A stretch of DNA of 64,000 nucleotides, taken from Fibrivirga algicola (GTDB taxonomy: Bacteria; Bacteroidota; Bacteroidia; Cytophagales; Spirosomataceae). The first letter of the stretch is position 1. Every line of letters begins with the position of its first letter. Of the stretch, positions 63,853 through 64,000 are shown one piece after another. Both the position numbers and the translations under genes were made by a program. Below the pieces are notes generated by a model, which was not told the origin of the DNA, did no database searches, and saw nothing but the letters and a program-made list of their open reading frames with translations. The DNA lies in contig NZ_WAEL01000006.1 in assembly GCF_011742925.1 (NCBI RefSeq), forward strand, positions 248,001 to 312,000, given 5' to 3'.

Positions 63853-64000
63853 CTACTTACCCCCGGCTACCACCTCTACCAACGATTGTTCGGTCAGGTA
63901 CGTTTGAGCAGTTTGTTGAACGTCCTCCACCGTTACCGTCCGGATGCGGCTGATATAACTACTCAGAAAATCGCTTGGCAGGCCATCGAGCAGGATGAGC
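63853..64000 (-). CDS. C-terminal end of an M16 (insulinase-like) peptidase, partial
   Basis: The minus-strand frame runs from the window edge to a TAG at 63853-63855, giving 48 residues ending SYISRIRTVTVEDVQQTAQT... and LVEVVAGGK. The LPSDFLSSYI, VTVEDVQ and terminal V-V-G pattern is typical of the last helix and strand of M16 peptidase domains. Only the end is visible, so the zinc motif cannot be checked. Confidence 0.6.
   Translation of the reverse strand, partial: LILLDGLPSDFLSSYISRIRTVTVEDVQQTAQTYLTEQSLVEVVAGGK

Overview
The window looks like a roughly 50% GC chromosome segment of a Bacteroidetes bacterium of the order Cytophagales, probably Spirosoma-like. The evidence is several promoters with a TAnnTTTG -7 box, bshC for bacillithiol synthesis, C-terminal type IX secretion (T9SS) sorting domains, the ExbB-ExbD-ExbD-TonB-TPR cluster, STELLO-like and DUF1207 proteins, and protein-level resemblance. 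The genus is an inference.

Layout. 1-7.6 kb: 5' part of a polysaccharide flippase, purH, a PlsC-like acyltransferase, gatC, tRNA-Gln, an ABC-F protein preceded by a terminator-like hairpin, a DedA protein and a small barrel protein. 7.7-23.4 kb: mostly housekeeping genes (prolyl oligopeptidase, DUF1207, purB, proC, TlpA-like thioredoxin, gatB, bshC, formyl-THF cyclo-ligase, two tandem barrel paralogues, asd, thiolase). 23.6-37.3 kb: complex I genes nuoA-F and nuoG-J on the minus strand, split by a terminator and a four-gene glycosyltransferase cassette; nuoK-N are absent. 37.3-43.2 kb: two secreted SGNH esterase-like proteins with T9SS tails, one with eight Ig-like domains in an alternating two-domain pattern. 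43.3-51.4 kb: obgE, adk, then a TPR protein, a PstS-like lipoprotein, TonB, two ExbD and ExbB. 51.8-61.4 kb: a third SGNH paralogue, a barrel protein, a GH65 enzyme, a TetR regulator and a large propeller-type sensor kinase. 61.5-64 kb: M20 dipeptidase, plsY and the end of an M16 peptidase.

Two genome-scale patterns stand out. First, many intergenic gaps are filled almost completely by an 80-105 bp hairpin. The sequences differ from locus to locus, but many arms are runs of a degenerate 7- or 8-base word (GTTTGNN, GTTTNNNN, AGNGTGAA, CTTCTGC). They occur inside operons as well as between convergent and divergent genes, so they are not simply terminators. Second, the heptamer ACGTACC/GGTACGT occurs about 65 times by eye, several-fold above random expectation, in genes and gaps on both strands. 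No CRISPR array, insertion sequence, prophage or rRNA was seen.
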